Position numbers and translations under genes: made by a program
Assembly: GCA_002862085.1 (NCBI GenBank)
Contig: PKCK01000118.1
Coordinates: 1-32,602, forward strand
DNA: 32,602 bases
Source of the DNA: Planctomycetota bacterium
GTDB taxonomy: Bacteria > Planctomycetota > UBA1135 > GCA-002686595
Direction of reading: 5' to 3'
In this document: positions 9,000-18,047 of the stretch, piece by piece
Layout of the letters: each line of letters begins with the position of its first letter
Numbering within the stretch: the first letter of the stretch is position 1
The notes under the pieces: generated by a model
Seen by the model: the letters and a program-made list of their open reading frames with translations, nothing else
Databases searched by the model: none
Told to the model about the DNA's origin: nothing

Positions 9000-10376
9000 A
9001 TGGACGACCTCCCCACGTCCGGTCTGGGCATGGTAGGCAGGGCCATGGCCGCCCCGTCCACCACCGCCGTCGACCGCGCCGTCGATGGCGCCGTCCGTCG
9101 CCTCGACACGGCCAGGGTCTTGCTGTCCCCACGGTTTACGGGAACATGGTCCCTCGTGGCCATCACCGTGGTCTTCTACGCCCTCGAGGCCCTCGCAGGG
9201 GGCACGACGGATCCAGCGGCCCTCACGCGCCTCGGCGCGCTGCGAACGGACCTGGTGCTGGAGCAGGGCGAGTGGTTCCGGATTCTGTGTCCGATGTTTC
9301 TCCACTACGGAATCGTCCATCTGTTGATGAACGGTGTGGCCCTCGTCCAGCTCGCAGCCATCGTGGAGAGCATCGCGGGGTCGGCGCGGATGGTGACGAT
9401 CTACCTGGTGTGTGGCGTCGCGGCTGCACTCGCCTCCGCCCTCTTCAACGACCCCCTCGGAAACGCCAGCGTCGGTGCCTCCGGCGCCATCATGGGCCTG
9501 GCAGGCCTCCTCGTCGGGTGGGCGCTCTACGGAGCCGAGCCCCTGCGGACGCAGCTGAGGCAGCTCCTCCTGCGGCGGCTGATGATCGCCGTGACGCTCA
9601 CCTTCGCCCTCGGCATCGCCGTGTGGCTCGTCGCGCCCGTGATCGACAACTGGGCGCACCTCGGGGGCTTCGTCGCAGGCCTCGTCGCCGCCGGTGCTCT
9701 CCGTGACCCTGTCCGGGAGGCGGGCTCCTGGGCCTGGGGCTCTCTGGGGGCGAGCGTGGCGATGGTCGCTTTCGCATGGGGCGCCATGTCGACCCAAGGA
9801 GCCCGCGCGACGGCCACCCTGCACGACGACCTCGCCACGGCGGCTTGGCGCTCCGCGCTCCGCGAGACCGACGGCCTCAACACGGCCTCGGCGCTGGCCC
9901 GGCTGGTGATGGAGCTCCAGCTCGTCGGCGACCGCAAGCGCGCCCTGACCCTCGTGGAGCAGCGTCTCGCCGCCATGCGCGACCCCGCCACCCCTGCGAC
10001 CCTGGCCACCCTGCTGCACTCCCTCGACACGCCCGCCGTCGAGCAGGCCGCCTACCGGCGCTGGGTGGAGCTCGCGCCCGACGACGCGGCTGCCTGGAAC
10101 GGTCTGGCGTGGACGACCATCCCCACCGACCCCCAGCGCGCCGTCCGGCTGGCGGATCGCGCACTCTCGCTGCTGCCCCCACAGCCCGAGCCCGTCCTGC
10201 GGGGCGCCATCCTCGAGACACACGCCCAGGCCCTGCGCCACTCGGGAGAGCGCGAGCAGGCCCTCGCCGAGCAGCGCGAGGCCGTGGAGCTGCTCCGCGA
10301 CGACTGGTGGATCTGGGCGCTTGGGGAGCTGGAGGCCGTGGAGCAGCGGCTCGTAGAGATGGAGGCCGAGCGCTGA
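9000..10376 (+). CDS. Rhomboid-family intramembrane serine protease with C-terminal TPR-like domain
   Basis: Membrane protease that cuts substrates within or next to transmembrane helices. Rhomboid landmarks are all present: HYGIVHLLMNGVAL in the second helix (His and Asn of the oxyanion region), VGASGAIMGLAG with the catalytic Ser of GxSG, and DNWAHLGGFVAG with the catalytic His. About six membrane helices span the first 260 residues. The last 190 residues are soluble and helical (ALARLVMELQLVGDRKRALTLVEQRL, WVELAPDDAAAWNGLAW), with TPR-like spacing. The start is uncertain: the frame opens at a GTG at 8973, and ATGs at 9000, 9030 and 9045 are possible; none has a strong ribosome site. The next gene begins about 47 nt downstream on the same strand. 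The substrate is unknown. Confidence 0.88.
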   Translation: MDDLPTSGLGMVGRAMAAPSTTAVDRAVDGAVRRLDTARVLLSPRFTGTWSLVAITVVFYALEALAGGTTDPAALTRLGALRTDLVLEQGEWFRILCPMFLHYGIVHLLMNGVALVQLAAIVESIAGSARMVTIYLVCGVAAALASALFNDPLGNASVGASGAIMGLAGLLVGWALYGAEPLRTQLRQLLLRRLMIAVTLTFALGIAVWLVAPVIDNWAHLGGFVAGLVAAGALRDPVREAGSWAWGSLGASVAMVAFAWGAMSTQGARATATLHDDLATAAWRSALRETDGLNTASALARLVMELQLVGDRKRALTLVEQRLAAMRDPATPATLATLLHSLDTPAVEQAAYRRWVELAPDDAAAWNGLAWTTIPTDPQRAVRLADRALSLLPPQPEPVLRGAILETHAQALRHSGEREQALAEQREAVELLRDDWWIWALGELEAVEQRLVEMEAER

Positions 10377-10423
10377 GCGACCGGTTCCGAGACGACACCG
10401 TCGCTGGGCGCTACATCCCGCGG

Positions 10424-11242
10424 ATGTCCGATCTCGTCCTCGTCTCCACCGCTGCCGGCGTCCGCACGCTGACCCTGAACCTCCCTCGCCGCCTCAACGG
10501 GTGGACGTTTCCGATGATGGAGGCCCTGTTCGGTGCACTCGACTCGGCTGCCGCAGAGCACGATGTCGGCGCCGTCGTGATCACCGGGACGGGCGACTAC
10601 TACAGCGCGGGTGTGAACCTCTCGTCCGCCTTCCAGCTGGGTCACCCCCGCGTCCTTCGCGAGGCCATTCGCGCCCACAACCAAGAGCTCTTCGACCGCT
10701 TCCTCGACTTCCCCAAGCCCCTCTTGATCGCCGTCAACGGCCACGCCATCGGGGCCCCCGTGACCTCTGCGACGCTGTGTGACGCCATCGTTGCAGCCGA
10801 GGGCGTCACCTTCTCGACCCCCTTCGCACGCCTGGGTGTCTGCCCCGAGGGGTGCTCCAGCGAGCACTTCGCGCGCCTGATGGGGGACGAGGCCGCGGAG
10901 CGAATGCTCGGACCAGAGGGCTGGAGGCCCACCGCCACAGAGGCCCTCGCGGCGGGGCTGATCGATGAGGTCGTGCCCCGCGACACCCTGACCGAGCGGG
11001 CCCAGGCTCTCGCGGCCTCCTGGGTGGCCGAGGGGCGCGTCCGCACCTTCCGCGGCGGCGCCCAGCGAGAGCAGCTCAAGGCCGTCAACGCCCAGGAGTC
11101 CGAGCTGCTCGCCGATGCCTTCCTCGCGTCCCCGTTCCTCATGGGGCAGTTCCGCTTTCTCTGGAGTCGGCGCAAGCGCGGGCCCGCACTGACCTTCCTG
11201 GCGCTCCGCGCGACCCGGCCCGCGTGGTCGCTGCTGCTCTGA
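10424..11242 (+). CDS. Enoyl-CoA hydratase/isomerase (crotonase) family protein, ECI-like
   Basis: Crotonase-fold acyl-CoA enzyme of 272 residues. Landmarks are AVVITGTGDYYSAGVNLSS (first oxyanion-hole segment) and INGHAIGAP-type AVNGHAIGAPVTSATLCDAIVA (CoA/oxyanion loop). Then comes LGVCPEGCSSEHFARLMG, whose PEGCSS resembles the active-site Glu segment of peroxisomal delta3,delta2-enoyl-CoA isomerases (ECI2/PECI) more than the two-Glu hydratases. This suggests double-bond isomerisation in unsaturated fatty acid oxidation. The ATG at 10424 is picked because the homologous fold starts there; the open frame extends further upstream but only as antisense-like, Arg/Pro-rich readthrough. It is the middle gene of three rightward genes with no obvious shared pathway. 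Confidence 0.85.
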   Translation: MSDLVLVSTAAGVRTLTLNLPRRLNGWTFPMMEALFGALDSAAAEHDVGAVVITGTGDYYSAGVNLSSAFQLGHPRVLREAIRAHNQELFDRFLDFPKPLLIAVNGHAIGAPVTSATLCDAIVAAEGVTFSTPFARLGVCPEGCSSEHFARLMGDEAAERMLGPEGWRPTATEALAAGLIDEVVPRDTLTERAQALAASWVAEGRVRTFRGGAQREQLKAVNAQESELLADAFLASPFLMGQFRFLWSRRKRGPALTFLALRATRPAWSLLL

Positions 11243-11281
11243 CCCGACACGCCCGCGACCGGCTCGGGGTACCCTCCACCC

Positions 11282-12481
11282 ATGCACCCCTTCTTCCGCA
11301 CGCTCGGCGACCGTGTCGCCGAGGCCTGGGCCCGCGCTGAACACGCCCCCGCCGCGCTGCCGGCCCTCGCGGCCGCCGCCCTGCAGGCGCTCCCCGCCCA
11401 CGAGCACATCACGCTCGGTGCGTTTCTCGACGCCCTCTCGACCGCTTCAGAGCCGGACGTTCCGCACCAGCGCGACCTCTCGTCGGCCTTCGCGGAGCCC
11501 GGCACCACCGTGTACCAGGGCCGGGGCTTCTGCATCGAGGTCAACCTGTGGGTGGACGGCACCACACTGATTCACGGCCACGGCTTCTCTGGCGCCTTCC
11601 AGGTGCTGCACGGCGCCAGCCTCGAGAGCCGCTACCGCTTCGAGCGCACAGAGGCTCTCGGCGCCCACATGGTCCTCGGAGCTCTCGAGCTCGTCGACAT
11701 CCGCCCCCTCGGGCCCGGCGACGTGGGGGTGATCCCAGCGGGGGACGACGGCATCCACGCCCTGTTCCACACCGAGCGCCCCAGCGCGACGGTCGTGATC
11801 CGTACCCATGGTGACCGCAGCAGCCTGCCCCAACTCAACCTGCACCCGCCCGGGGTGGCCTTCGACGCGGCCTGGCCCGAGGCGCTCACGCCGCTCGAGA
11901 CCCGGCAGCTCCAGCTGGTGCGCTCGCTCCTGCGGTTCGAGGGGGACGAAGGCCGGGTGCGCACGATCATCCAGGGTGCGCGACCGATCTTCGCCTACCC
12001 GCTGATCTCCGAGGTGATCGCTCCAGCCCTCCTGCAGCCCGGCACCAGCCTCGCGGCCATGGAGACCGCGATGGCCCGATGGTTCTCCTGGGTGACGCAC
12101 CCGGCCGCCGAGCGCCTCCACGCCGCTGCCGCTCGACGCCTCTACACCCGCGGAGCGCTCCAGCTCCGCGAGGTCCTCACCGCCACCGAGGACCGCCGCA
12201 CCGCAGGCCTCCTCCTGACGGCACCCGACCGCAGCGCCATCGAGGCCTTCGCCGCGACGCACCTCGGACAGACCGGTGTCGAGGTCGTGACCGCATTCAT
12301 CGACCGCGTCGGGGCCATCCCGAACCCCTTTCACCCGACCGCGAACGTGCTCGGCCTCGATCCGGGCACCACGGCTCACCTGCGCGCACGCATCCGGGGC
12401 GCGGCACCTCCCGAGGGGCCCGCAGCCGAGGTCGACCGGCAGCTCACGACGATGAGCATCTTCGCCAGCTGGTTCCGCTGA
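11282..12481 (+). CDS. Uncharacterised protein with a cupin-like central domain
   Basis: I do not recognise this 399-residue protein as a named family. It has no signal peptide or membrane segment and is likely cytoplasmic. Residues about 80-175 look like a cupin or cysteine-dioxygenase-like beta-barrel: IEVNLWVDGTTLIHGHGFSGAF has an H-x-H pair (98 and 100) and a second segment, LGPGDVGVIPAGDDGIHALFHTE, has further His residues (159, 163). Together these could bind a metal. The C-terminal 200 residues are helical (LETRQLQLVRSLLRFEGDEG, AATHLGQTGVEVVTAFIDRV) with no known motif. It starts 39 nt after the crotonase gene and ends 1 nt before the stop of the convergent glycosidase gene. Confidence 0.75.
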   Translation: MHPFFRTLGDRVAEAWARAEHAPAALPALAAAALQALPAHEHITLGAFLDALSTASEPDVPHQRDLSSAFAEPGTTVYQGRGFCIEVNLWVDGTTLIHGHGFSGAFQVLHGASLESRYRFERTEALGAHMVLGALELVDIRPLGPGDVGVIPAGDDGIHALFHTERPSATVVIRTHGDRSSLPQLNLHPPGVAFDAAWPEALTPLETRQLQLVRSLLRFEGDEGRVRTIIQGARPIFAYPLISEVIAPALLQPGTSLAAMETAMARWFSWVTHPAAERLHAAAARRLYTRGALQLREVLTATEDRRTAGLLLTAPDRSAIEAFAATHLGQTGVEVVTAFIDRVGAIPNPFHPTANVLGLDPGTTAHLRARIRGAAPPEGPAAEVDRQLTTMSIFASWFR

Positions 12482-12482
12482 C

Positions 12483-14222
12483 CTACTCGAAGCGCACGTC
12501 GTCCAGGTAGAAGGTCACAGGCCGCCCATGGCCGCCGAGCACCCACCGGAACCCCGTCTTCACCGACGAGGCATCCCCACGCAGCGGGATGCGAACGGTC
12601 TGCCACTCCTTGGTGAGCGTGACCTTCTTCTCGGCCTCCAGCGAGTCCGGGTAGGGCTTGTCGTCGCCGATCAGACCGACTCCGAAGGCCACCCGCTCGG
12701 CCCCCATGTGGCCGCGCACCCGAAACACCAGGCGCTTGGCGCTGGACAGATCGTAGCCACCCGGCTCGTCACCCCAGTCGTTCACGGGGTTCTGCCAGGC
12801 CACGCCGGCCCAGCCACCCGGGTCGCGGTAGTCCACGCGCAGGCAGGTCGGCGGGGTGTCGCAGCCCTTCGTCCAGGCTGGGTCCATGGCGATCGACTCG
12901 ACGTTGCCCATGTACCCCGAGGGCGCCCACGGCCCGCCGCCGCCACCGTCCGCATAGACGGGCCAGGGCATCGGCACGGGCGCATCGGGGGGAGGCAGCT
13001 CGCCGACCAGCAGCGGCACGCTCGCCACAGCACCGCCTCCGTGCCCGTCTCGAGCCTCGGCATAGACCCGGTAGACCCCGGGGAAGGACGGCATCTTGAG
13101 CTCGGCCCGCTCGGTGGAGACCGAGCGGATGGCGTCCGGAATCGCCACCGGCATCGCCTGAGCATCACCGCCCGTGATGTACGTCGACGCCTCGCGCCGG
13201 AGCGTCCAGGTGGTCTGCACCGGGTCACCGTCCGGGTCGGTCACCGTCCACGACACGGTCACCACCGACCGTGGCTCGGGGGTCGTGGCGGAGACCTCGA
13301 GCGGCGTCACCACCGGCACGTGGTTCTCGGGGGGCGGACCGCCCCAGGCCGCCCGCAGCGCCTCGACACCCGCCAGGCGCGTGCCGTCCGGCAGGAAGAG
13401 GCCGTACCAGGTGCTCGTCGCCTCGACCTTCCAGCCCCACAGGAAGGCATAGCCACCCATCACCTGGGGGTGAGCGAAGGTCTCGCGAGTCACCCGATCG
13501 TAGTGCGCCGCCTTGGCTGTGCTCGTCAGCTCCTCGACCGCTCCGAAGTCCGTGCGGCCGATCTCCCACGTTCCTGGTGGGCCGTACTCCGTGAGCACGA
13601 TGGGCTTGGTGCCGCCCGCCGCCGCGTAGCGCTCGGGGATCGAGGGCGCGCCGCCGTAGCTGTTGATCCCGTGGATGTCGATGGCATCGCAGCCCATGAT
13701 GCCTGCCACCCGGCCGCCGCCGATGTCGGCGGTGGTGCTCATCACGGGATGGTGGGGGTCGCGCTCCTGGATGGCCTCGGCGAGATCGCAGACGGCCGAC
13801 CAGATCTGCGGATCATCTCCGCCCTCGAAGCCCTCCATCTCGTTGCCGAGTCCCCACAGGAGCACCGCGGGGTGGTCCTTGAGGCGCTCGACGGCCTCCA
13901 GCACGACCCGGCGCTGCTCAGCGACCTGCTCCGCATCCCCGTAGTCAAAGCCATGGCGCTCGTGGCCGAGCCAGATCCCGACCGAGACCCCCAGACCCAG
14001 GGCGTGAGCCTCATCGAGGAAGGACTCGGTCTCGTCACCGACGCCCCACGTCCGGATCGTCGTGCCGCCTGCCGCCGCCAGCTCCGCCAGCCCCTCTCCG
14101 CCGCCTGCGCCGCGCAGCGGGAAGGCCTCTCCACCCCGCACCAGTCCGTACCCCGTCTCGGTCGTGGTGATCTCGACCGGAATGGGTGCCGCGAAGGCGA
14201 GGGCTGCGACTACAGCGACCAT
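12483..14222 (-). CDS. Secreted GH2/GH5-like TIM-barrel glycosidase with C-terminal glycan-binding-like domain
   Basis: Predicted exported glycoside hydrolase of 579 residues. ATG 14222 gives a signal peptide (MVAVVAALAFAAP); it overlaps the end of the GH1 gene by 13 nt and GGGGTGG precedes it. The TIM barrel (about 18-330) shows a clan GH-A pair: LLWGLGNEME, with Glu 128 as acid/base, and KPIVLTEYGPPG, with Glu 212 as nucleophile. An immunoglobulin-like domain follows (about 335-425; VTVSWTVTDPDGDPVQTTW). The last 150 residues (APSGYMGN, WAGVAWQNPVNDWGDEPG, FYLDDVRFE) resemble the unnamed domain found in two lipoproteins of this locus. Substrate is not certain; context points to beta-1,3-glucan or its oligomers. 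GH2 TIM-barrel, GH5 and a separate clan-A family are all possible names. Confidence 0.82.
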   Translation of the reverse strand: MVAVVAALAFAAPIPVEITTTETGYGLVRGGEAFPLRGAGGGEGLAELAAAGGTTIRTWGVGDETESFLDEAHALGLGVSVGIWLGHERHGFDYGDAEQVAEQRRVVLEAVERLKDHPAVLLWGLGNEMEGFEGGDDPQIWSAVCDLAEAIQERDPHHPVMSTTADIGGGRVAGIMGCDAIDIHGINSYGGAPSIPERYAAAGGTKPIVLTEYGPPGTWEIGRTDFGAVEELTSTAKAAHYDRVTRETFAHPQVMGGYAFLWGWKVEATSTWYGLFLPDGTRLAGVEALRAAWGGPPPENHVPVVTPLEVSATTPEPRSVVTVSWTVTDPDGDPVQTTWTLRREASTYITGGDAQAMPVAIPDAIRSVSTERAELKMPSFPGVYRVYAEARDGHGGGAVASVPLLVGELPPPDAPVPMPWPVYADGGGGGPWAPSGYMGNVESIAMDPAWTKGCDTPPTCLRVDYRDPGGWAGVAWQNPVNDWGDEPGGYDLSSAKRLVFRVRGHMGAERVAFGVGLIGDDKPYPDSLEAEKKVTLTKEWQTVRIPLRGDASSVKTGFRWVLGGHGRPVTFYLDDVRFE

Positions 14223-15580
14223 GGGTCCACCCCACTGGCGATGGTCTTGGCGTACCAGAAATAGCTGTCCTTCGGCCTCCGCTCGAGGGTCTCGAAGTCC
14301 ACCCAGACCAGGCCGAAGCGCTTGGAGTAGCCCTCGGCCCACTCAAAGTTGTCCAGCAGGGACCACGCGAAGTAGCCGGTGAGCGGCACACCCTCCTCGA
14401 TGGCTCTGTGGCAGGCCACGATGTGGTCGCGCAGGTAGACGGTGCGGCGGGTGTCGGCGATGCACCCGGATTCGTCTGGTCCGTCCGAGTAGGCACAGCC
14501 GTTCTCGGTGACGACGATCTCCTTCTCCCCGTAGTCCGTGTGGAGCCGACAGAGGATGTCGTAGAGCGAGTTGCCTTGGACCTCCCAGTCGAAGTCCGTG
14601 TGCATGCTCGCCTTCGGCAGCGTGAAGACGGTGCGCGGGAGGTTGCCGTCCTCGGCACCCCGGATCACTGCCCGCGAGTAGTAGTTGATGCCCAGGAAGT
14701 CCCTCTCGACCGCGATGGTCTCGAGGTCTCCATCCTGGAGGAACGGAAGCTCTGGCGACTCCAGCCAGCCCTCCTCGACGTGCGCCGCGATCCGGTCCTC
14801 GGGGTAGCCTCGGCCATAGAGCGGATCGAGGTACCAGCGGTTGATGTAGCCGTCGTAGCGTCGCGTGGCCTCGGCATCGATGTCGCTCGGCGACGCCGGA
14901 ACGGCTGGACAGAGGTTCACCGTGATGCCGACCTTCGCACCCGGCACGTTGGCGCGGATCACCGGCACCGCTGCACCATGCGAGAGCAGCACGTGGTGGG
15001 CTGCGGCGAGGGCCTTGCCCTTGTCGACGATGCCCGGTGCATGTGCACCGGTCTCGTGACCGAGCATCGCCACGACCCAGGGCTCGTTGTGGGTGATCCA
15101 GTGCCCGACTCGATCGCCGAGTGCCCGCGACACCACATCGGAGAAGCGGACGAAGTGCTCGACGATCGAGCGGTCGGGCCAGCCCCCCTGGTCCTGCAGG
15201 GTCTGGGGCAGATCCCAGTGGTAGAGGGTCACCCAGGGCTCGATGCCCGCCTCGAGGAGCGCATCGACCAGCCGATCGTAGAACGCGAGCCCCGCAGGGT
15301 TCGGCGTCGACTCCAGGCCCGTCGGCAGCACGCGAGGCCAGGCGATGGAGAACCGGTAGGCGCTCACCCCGAGCGTCTTCAGCAGCGCGATGTCCTCGGG
15401 CCAGCGGTTGTAGTGATCGCAGGCAATGTCACCATGATCGCCATTGAGCACCTTGCCCGGCGTGTGAGAGAAGGTGTCCCAGATGGACGGCCCACGGCCA
15501 CCTTCCTCGATGGCGCCCTCGATCTGGTAGCTGGAGGTCGCGGTTCCGAAGCGGAACCCAGGAGGAAAGGTCAGTCGCAT
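14210..15580 (-). CDS. GH1 beta-glucosidase, cytoplasmic
   Basis: Hydrolyses beta-linked glucose oligomers to glucose. It has 456 residues, the normal GH1 length, and no signal peptide. The start FPPGFRFGTATSSYQIEGA is the family N-terminal signature. TLYHWDLPQ at 118-126, THNEPW with acid/base Glu 166, VTENG with nucleophile Glu 359, and WSLLDNFEWAEGY near the end are all intact. The ATG has GGGGAG a few nt upstream. The gene is divergent from the GH17 gene, with only 26 bp between start codons, and its 3' end overlaps the downstream glycosidase gene by 13 nt. In a glucan locus this enzyme would finish imported disaccharides and oligosaccharides after the GPH symporter. Confidence 0.95.
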   Translation of the reverse strand: MRLTFPPGFRFGTATSSYQIEGAIEEGGRGPSIWDTFSHTPGKVLNGDHGDIACDHYNRWPEDIALLKTLGVSAYRFSIAWPRVLPTGLESTPNPAGLAFYDRLVDALLEAGIEPWVTLYHWDLPQTLQDQGGWPDRSIVEHFVRFSDVVSRALGDRVGHWITHNEPWVVAMLGHETGAHAPGIVDKGKALAAAHHVLLSHGAAVPVIRANVPGAKVGITVNLCPAVPASPSDIDAEATRRYDGYINRWYLDPLYGRGYPEDRIAAHVEEGWLESPELPFLQDGDLETIAVERDFLGINYYSRAVIRGAEDGNLPRTVFTLPKASMHTDFDWEVQGNSLYDILCRLHTDYGEKEIVVTENGCAYSDGPDESGCIADTRRTVYLRDHIVACHRAIEEGVPLTGYFAWSLLDNFEWAEGYSKRFGLVWVDFETLERRPKDSYFWYAKTIASGVDPWSL

Positions 15581-15606
15581 GAGGCTAGGCTCCCCAGGGG
15601 GTCGAG
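15581..15606. promoter_or_regulatory. 26-bp divergent intergenic gap with two ribosome-binding sites
   Basis: The space between the ATG of GH1 (leftward) and of GH17 (rightward) is only 26 bp and contains both ribosome sites: AGGGGG about 6 nt before the GH17 ATG, and GGGGAG read on the other strand before the GH1 ATG. There is no room for promoters, so each gene's promoter must lie inside the other's coding region, or the mRNAs overlap at their 5' ends. Confidence 0.6.
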
Positions 15607-16614
15607 ATGATTGCGTGGTTGTTGCTGGCGTGTGTGAAGCCGACGCCCTCGGGGGCTGCAGCGACAGCGCCCTGGCAGGGGCCCGAGGCCCGACTGGCGG
15701 GCACGACGGAGGCCGTGGCCTACTCGGGCTACCGGGAGGGACAGCACCCGGATCGCGGTGACGGTGAGGTCCTGCCGTCGCGGGAGGAGACCCTCGAAGA
15801 TCTCCGCCTGCTGGCTCGCGACGGCAACTTTCCGTTGATCCGCGTCTACGACGCGGGCGCCCAGACGAGACAGATCCTCGAGGTGCTGCGCGACGAGGGA
15901 CTGCCGATCAAGGTGATGCTCGGCGCCTGGCTGGCGGCCGAATTGTCGAATCACGAGGACTGTGCCTGGCTCAACGCGCCGATCCCCGACGAGACCCTCG
16001 CGGCGAATGCCCTCGCCAATGCTGCCCAGGTGGAGAGCGCCATCGCCCTGGTGCACGAGTTCCCCGAGCAGATCGTCGCCGTGAACGTCGGCAACGAGGC
16101 ACTTGTCACCTGGAACGACCACCTGGTCTCCATCGACGCCATGGTCGGCTACCTCACCCAGGTGCGCGAGGCCGTGGACGTTCCCGTGACCACGGCCGAC
16201 AACTACGTCGCCTGGACGGTCCATGCCGACGCGCTCGCGCCCGTCGTCGACCTCGCGATGGTCCACACCTACCCGCAGTGGGAGGGCCACGACCTCGACA
16301 CCGCGATGCCCTACACCCTGGAGAACCTGCAGGCCGTGCGCACGGCCCTTCCCGACACGCCACTCGTGGTGGGCGAGGCTGGCTGGGCGAGCCATGCCTC
16401 CGAGTTCGGCGAGCGCGCCTCCGAGGCCAAGCAGCACGCCTACGTCGACGCCCTCACGGGCTGGGCCCGCGACGCCAACGTGACCACCTTCGTCTTCGAG
16501 GCCTTCGACGAGCCCTGGAAGGGCGACCCCGGCAACCCGGACGGCGCCGAGAAGCACTGGGGGCTGTTCACCGTCGACCGGAAGCCCAAGGCAATCCTCG
16601 CCGAGCGCTACTGA
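15607..16614 (+). CDS. GH17 beta-1,3-glucanase lipoprotein
   Basis: Predicted lipid-anchored glycoside hydrolase of 335 residues acting on beta-1,3-glucan. The start MIAWLLLAC is a very short lipoprotein signal with lipidated Cys at 9. GH17 landmarks are IVAVNVGNEALV (acid/base Glu 164), MVHTYPQWEG, LVVGEAGWAS (nucleophile Glu 257) and FEAFDEPWKG with EKHWGLFTVDRKPK at the end. The last motif is typical of the SCW11/glucan 1,3-beta-glucosidase-like branch. It is the only rightward gene inside the leftward glucan locus; its stop lies 10 bp from the convergent stop of the symporter gene. A sorting signal is not decisive: the residue after the Cys is Val, so outer-membrane anchoring is likely in proteobacterial terms. 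Confidence 0.92.
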   Translation: MIAWLLLACVKPTPSGAAATAPWQGPEARLAGTTEAVAYSGYREGQHPDRGDGEVLPSREETLEDLRLLARDGNFPLIRVYDAGAQTRQILEVLRDEGLPIKVMLGAWLAAELSNHEDCAWLNAPIPDETLAANALANAAQVESAIALVHEFPEQIVAVNVGNEALVTWNDHLVSIDAMVGYLTQVREAVDVPVTTADNYVAWTVHADALAPVVDLAMVHTYPQWEGHDLDTAMPYTLENLQAVRTALPDTPLVVGEAGWASHASEFGERASEAKQHAYVDALTGWARDANVTTFVFEAFDEPWKGDPGNPDGAEKHWGLFTVDRKPKAILAERY

Positions 16615-16624
16615 CTCGAGCGCA

Positions 16625-18046
16625 TCAAGCTGTCTTGCCACGCCGGGCCTCGAGGGTCTCCCGAGTGGTCTGCGCGACCTCCTCGGTGATGCCGTAGGAC
16701 GCGATGGCGACGATGGCGAGCGCGGAGGTGACGGCCGGCACGACCACGTCACAGACGCGCATCCAGTAGATGGCGTCGGCTGTCTGCGCCCCCTCAAGGG
16801 CGACATCGAAGCCCGTCCAGTTGAGCAGGAAGCCTCCACCCGCGATCGCGACCGACATGCCGAGCTTGACGACCCACCAGAAGATCGAGCCGTACATGCC
16901 CTCTCGGCGTTGATGAGTCTCCAGCTCGTCCTGGTCGACCACGTCCGCGACCATCGAGGGCACCAGCGTGAACAGTCCGCCGAGACCGAAGGCCATCAGG
17001 GGAGCGGGCACGAGCAGCAGCCAGGGCATGCTGGGGTCGTAGCAGAACCACTTCAGCAGGTAGCCGACGATCGACAGTCCGGTGGACACGAAGAAGGCGC
17101 GACGCTTGCCGATCTTGGTGCCGAGCCACGTGACGATCGCGATGACGGCGAAGGTCGACGCCGCGCCGACGCTGCCCGACCAGCCCACGAACTCGGCGCC
17201 ACGGGCCTGATCCCCGCCGAACACGTAGTAGATGATCACGTAGGACTGAAAGGCCGAGATCAGGATGAAGCCGTTGAACACCAGGAAGGTGGCGGCACAC
17301 AGCTGCAGGAAGGGGACCGACTTCAAGGTCGTGATCAGGCCCGTCCAGAAGTCGACGCCGGTCTCGGTGAGGGTCTTCTTCGGTGCCTCGTCGGCCGAGT
17401 CGACGAAGCGCTCGCGCAGGAAGACCGCCGGCAGAATCCCGAGCGCGATCGCGACGACCGCGATCACCACGGCGAGTGCCGCAGCGCCCTCGACCTGGTC
17501 GTCGAACCAGGCCTCGTTGGTCATGATCCACAAGAACCACGGCGCCACGACGTAGGCGAGCTGGCCGATGAAGTTCTGCACGCCCATCAGGCGGGTGCGC
17601 TCGTGGTAGTCCGGCGTCAGCTCGTAGCCGAGGGCGACCCAGGGCGTCGCGAAGGCCGTGTATGCCAAGTAGAACAGCATCGAGCCGACGAGGAACCACC
17701 AGAACACCACGGTGTTGCCGGCGGCGACAGGCAGCTGCCACAGCAGGATGTAGATCAGCCCGACCGTGATCGCACCACCCGCGATCCACGGCCGACGGCG
17801 GCCCCAGCGCGAGCGGGTGTTGTCGGACAGATAGCCGACGAGCGGGTCGGTGAAGGCGTCCGTCAGCCGCGGGATCGCGCCGAGCAGCCCCACCCAGGCC
17901 GGGTTCATTCCGAGGCCCAGGTTGAGCACGATGGACATGCCGCCGATGGCGGCTGCCAGCGTGTTGTTCACGAAGGCCCCGGCTCCGTACGCGACCTTGT
18001 GCGCGAGCGGGACCCGATCTTCGGGCGCCGTGGCGTGACGGCTCAC
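16625..18046 (-). CDS. GPH-family (MFS) sugar:cation symporter
   Basis: Inner-membrane transporter of 473 residues with about 12 membrane helices. Family hallmarks are DAFTDPLVGYLSDNTRSRWG in the loop after helix 2, GRRRPWI next to it, ELTPDYHERTRL in the middle loop, and MVADVVDQDELETHQRREG before the late helices. These mark the glycoside-pentoside-hexuronide:cation symporter group (MelB-like). The start is GTG at 18046, 1 nt after the GH16 stop, so it is co-translated with the laminarinase. It most likely imports the short beta-glucosides that the extracytoplasmic enzymes release, handing them to the cytoplasmic GH1. The exact substrate and coupling ion cannot be read from sequence alone. 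Confidence 0.93.
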   Translation of the reverse strand: MSRHATAPEDRVPLAHKVAYGAGAFVNNTLAAAIGGMSIVLNLGLGMNPAWVGLLGAIPRLTDAFTDPLVGYLSDNTRSRWGRRRPWIAGGAITVGLIYILLWQLPVAAGNTVVFWWFLVGSMLFYLAYTAFATPWVALGYELTPDYHERTRLMGVQNFIGQLAYVVAPWFLWIMTNEAWFDDQVEGAAALAVVIAVVAIALGILPAVFLRERFVDSADEAPKKTLTETGVDFWTGLITTLKSVPFLQLCAATFLVFNGFILISAFQSYVIIYYVFGGDQARGAEFVGWSGSVGAASTFAVIAIVTWLGTKIGKRRAFFVSTGLSIVGYLLKWFCYDPSMPWLLLVPAPLMAFGLGGLFTLVPSMVADVVDQDELETHQRREGMYGSIFWWVVKLGMSVAIAGGGFLLNWTGFDVALEGAQTADAIYWMRVCDVVVPAVTSALAIVAIASYGITEEVAQTTRETLEARRGKTA

Positions 18047-18047
18047 G

